Part shown: positions 4,574-5,075 of the stretch, one piece after another
Layout: each line of letters begins with the position of its first letter
How positions within the stretch are numbered: position 1 is the stretch's first letter
Assembly (NCBI GenBank): GCA_030045215.1
Contig: JASIBJ010000278.1
Location: 1-5,075, forward strand
Source: Streptosporangiaceae bacterium
GTDB lineage: Bacteria > Actinomycetota > Actinomycetes > Streptosporangiales > Streptosporangiaceae
Reading direction: 5' to 3'
DNA: 5,075 bases
Position numbers and translations under genes: made by a program
Notes under the pieces: model-generated
Seen by the model: only the letters and a program-made list of their open reading frames with translations
What the model was told of the DNA's origin: nothing
Database searches by the model: none

Positions 4574-5075
4574 ATGAGTCTGCATGGCCTTCTGCCGGTC
4601 ATCGGCGCCGATCCTGACCTAACGCAAGCCCTCGAGCAGGCAGCCCAGTTGCCGGCCCTCGGCGGCGACTTCATCGCGCCGACGCCGCTGCGGCCGCTGC
4701 TCGTCGCCGCGCTGGCCGAAGCGACACCGGCAGGCGCCGTCGATGCGGCCGGTGACCAGACACCTGGCGAGTCGGCCCGGCCTGAGCCCTCTGGCATCGT
4801 GCTTGCGGTCACCGCGACCGCGCGCGAGGCCGAGGAACTCACCGCCGGGCTCGGCTCCCTGCTTGGCGAGGACTCCGTCGGCTACTTCCCGGCATGGGAG
4901 ACCCTGCCGCACGAGCGACTCTCGCCGCGGTCTGACACCTCGGGCCAGCGGCTGGCGGTGCTGCGCCGTCTCGCTCACCCGGACCCGTCCGATCCCCGCT
5001 CGGGGCCGCTGAAGATCGTTGCGACTCCGGTCCGCAGTCTCCTGCAGCCGATGGTCAGCGGCCTTGGCGAGCTGG
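4574..5075 (+). CDS. mfd: Transcription-repair coupling factor Mfd, N-terminal part (3' end outside window)
   Basis: Mfd is a DNA translocase that pushes stalled RNA polymerase off damaged DNA and recruits UvrA for nucleotide excision repair. Only the first 167 codons are present, about a seventh of a protein that is normally near 1,150-1,200 residues; the frame runs open through the window end. They cover the start of the UvrB-like N-terminal domain: [16 protein letters not shown] at the start, a degenerate nucleotide-binding loop region ([16 protein letters not shown], 35-50), and the strand and helix [15 protein letters not shown] (75-89). Next come the signature [14 protein letters not shown] (105-118) and [13 protein letters not shown] (147-159). 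The opening residues match actinobacterial Mfd as I remember it. Residues 51-73 are an Ala/Gly/Pro-rich stretch that looks like a loop insertion. The gene is divergent from the methyltransferase. The helicase motifs and RNA-polymerase-binding domain lie outside the window. Confidence 0.95.
   Translation, partial: MSLHGLLPVIGADPDLTQALEQAAQLPALGGDFIAPTPLRPLLVAALAEATPAGAVDAAGDQTPGESARPEPSGIVLAVTATAREAEELTAGLGSLLGEDSVGYFPAWETLPHERLSPRSDTSGQRLAVLRRLAHPDPSDPRSGPLKIVATPVRSLLQPMVSGLGEL

Noticed and set aside
4619..4978. Minus-strand open frames opposite the start of mfd
   Set aside because: The plus strand encodes recognisable Mfd sequence continuously from 4574 to the window end; the opposite frames are Arg/Gly-rich shadows.

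Overview
The window is high-GC DNA with a codon bias towards G or C in the third position. Together with the gene families seen, this points to a filamentous or related actinomycete. The best lineage evidence is a BldC-type one-domain regulator, a small membrane protein resembling DUF4229, and an Mfd whose first residues (MSLHGLLP...) match the actinobacterial form. I cannot assign a genus.

Layout from left to right. (1) The 3' part of a multi-pass membrane protein (+, to 935); its frame is open at the window edge. (2) A 28-bp convergent gap, then a bldC-like gene (-, 964-1164). (3) A gene-free stretch of about 420 bp (1165-1583). Its first part (1221-1330) is about 40% GC and carries palindromes, direct repeats and a plausible bldC promoter; the rest is GC-rich and unexplained. 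(4) A small two-helix membrane protein (+, 1584-1841). (5) After only 13 bp, and convergent with it, a large fused ATP-sulfurylase-like/APS kinase gene (-, 1855-3447). (6) On the same strand upstream of it, a putative SAM-dependent methyltransferase (-, 3554-4396). (7) A divergent intergenic region of about 177 bp, then the 5' part of mfd (+, from 4574, running out of the window).

The genes do not form one obvious pathway. The kinase would make PAPS from APS for sulfation or sulfate reduction. The methyltransferase upstream could be co-transcribed with it (about 106 bp gap). mfd is a housekeeping repair gene, and the BldC-like protein is a regulator.

The most notable observation is in the kinase gene. 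The fold of its N-terminal ATP sulfurylase region is recognisable along its length, but every catalytic motif I can align (QTRN/HxxH, GRDH, the late SGT element) is replaced, while the C-terminal APS kinase looks intact. This mirrors fungal ATP sulfurylase, where the kinase-like domain is the inactive one. The second point of interest is the dense, AT-rich control region upstream of bldC. I saw no mobile element, CRISPR array, tRNA or rRNA, and no clear sign of a new multi-gene system.
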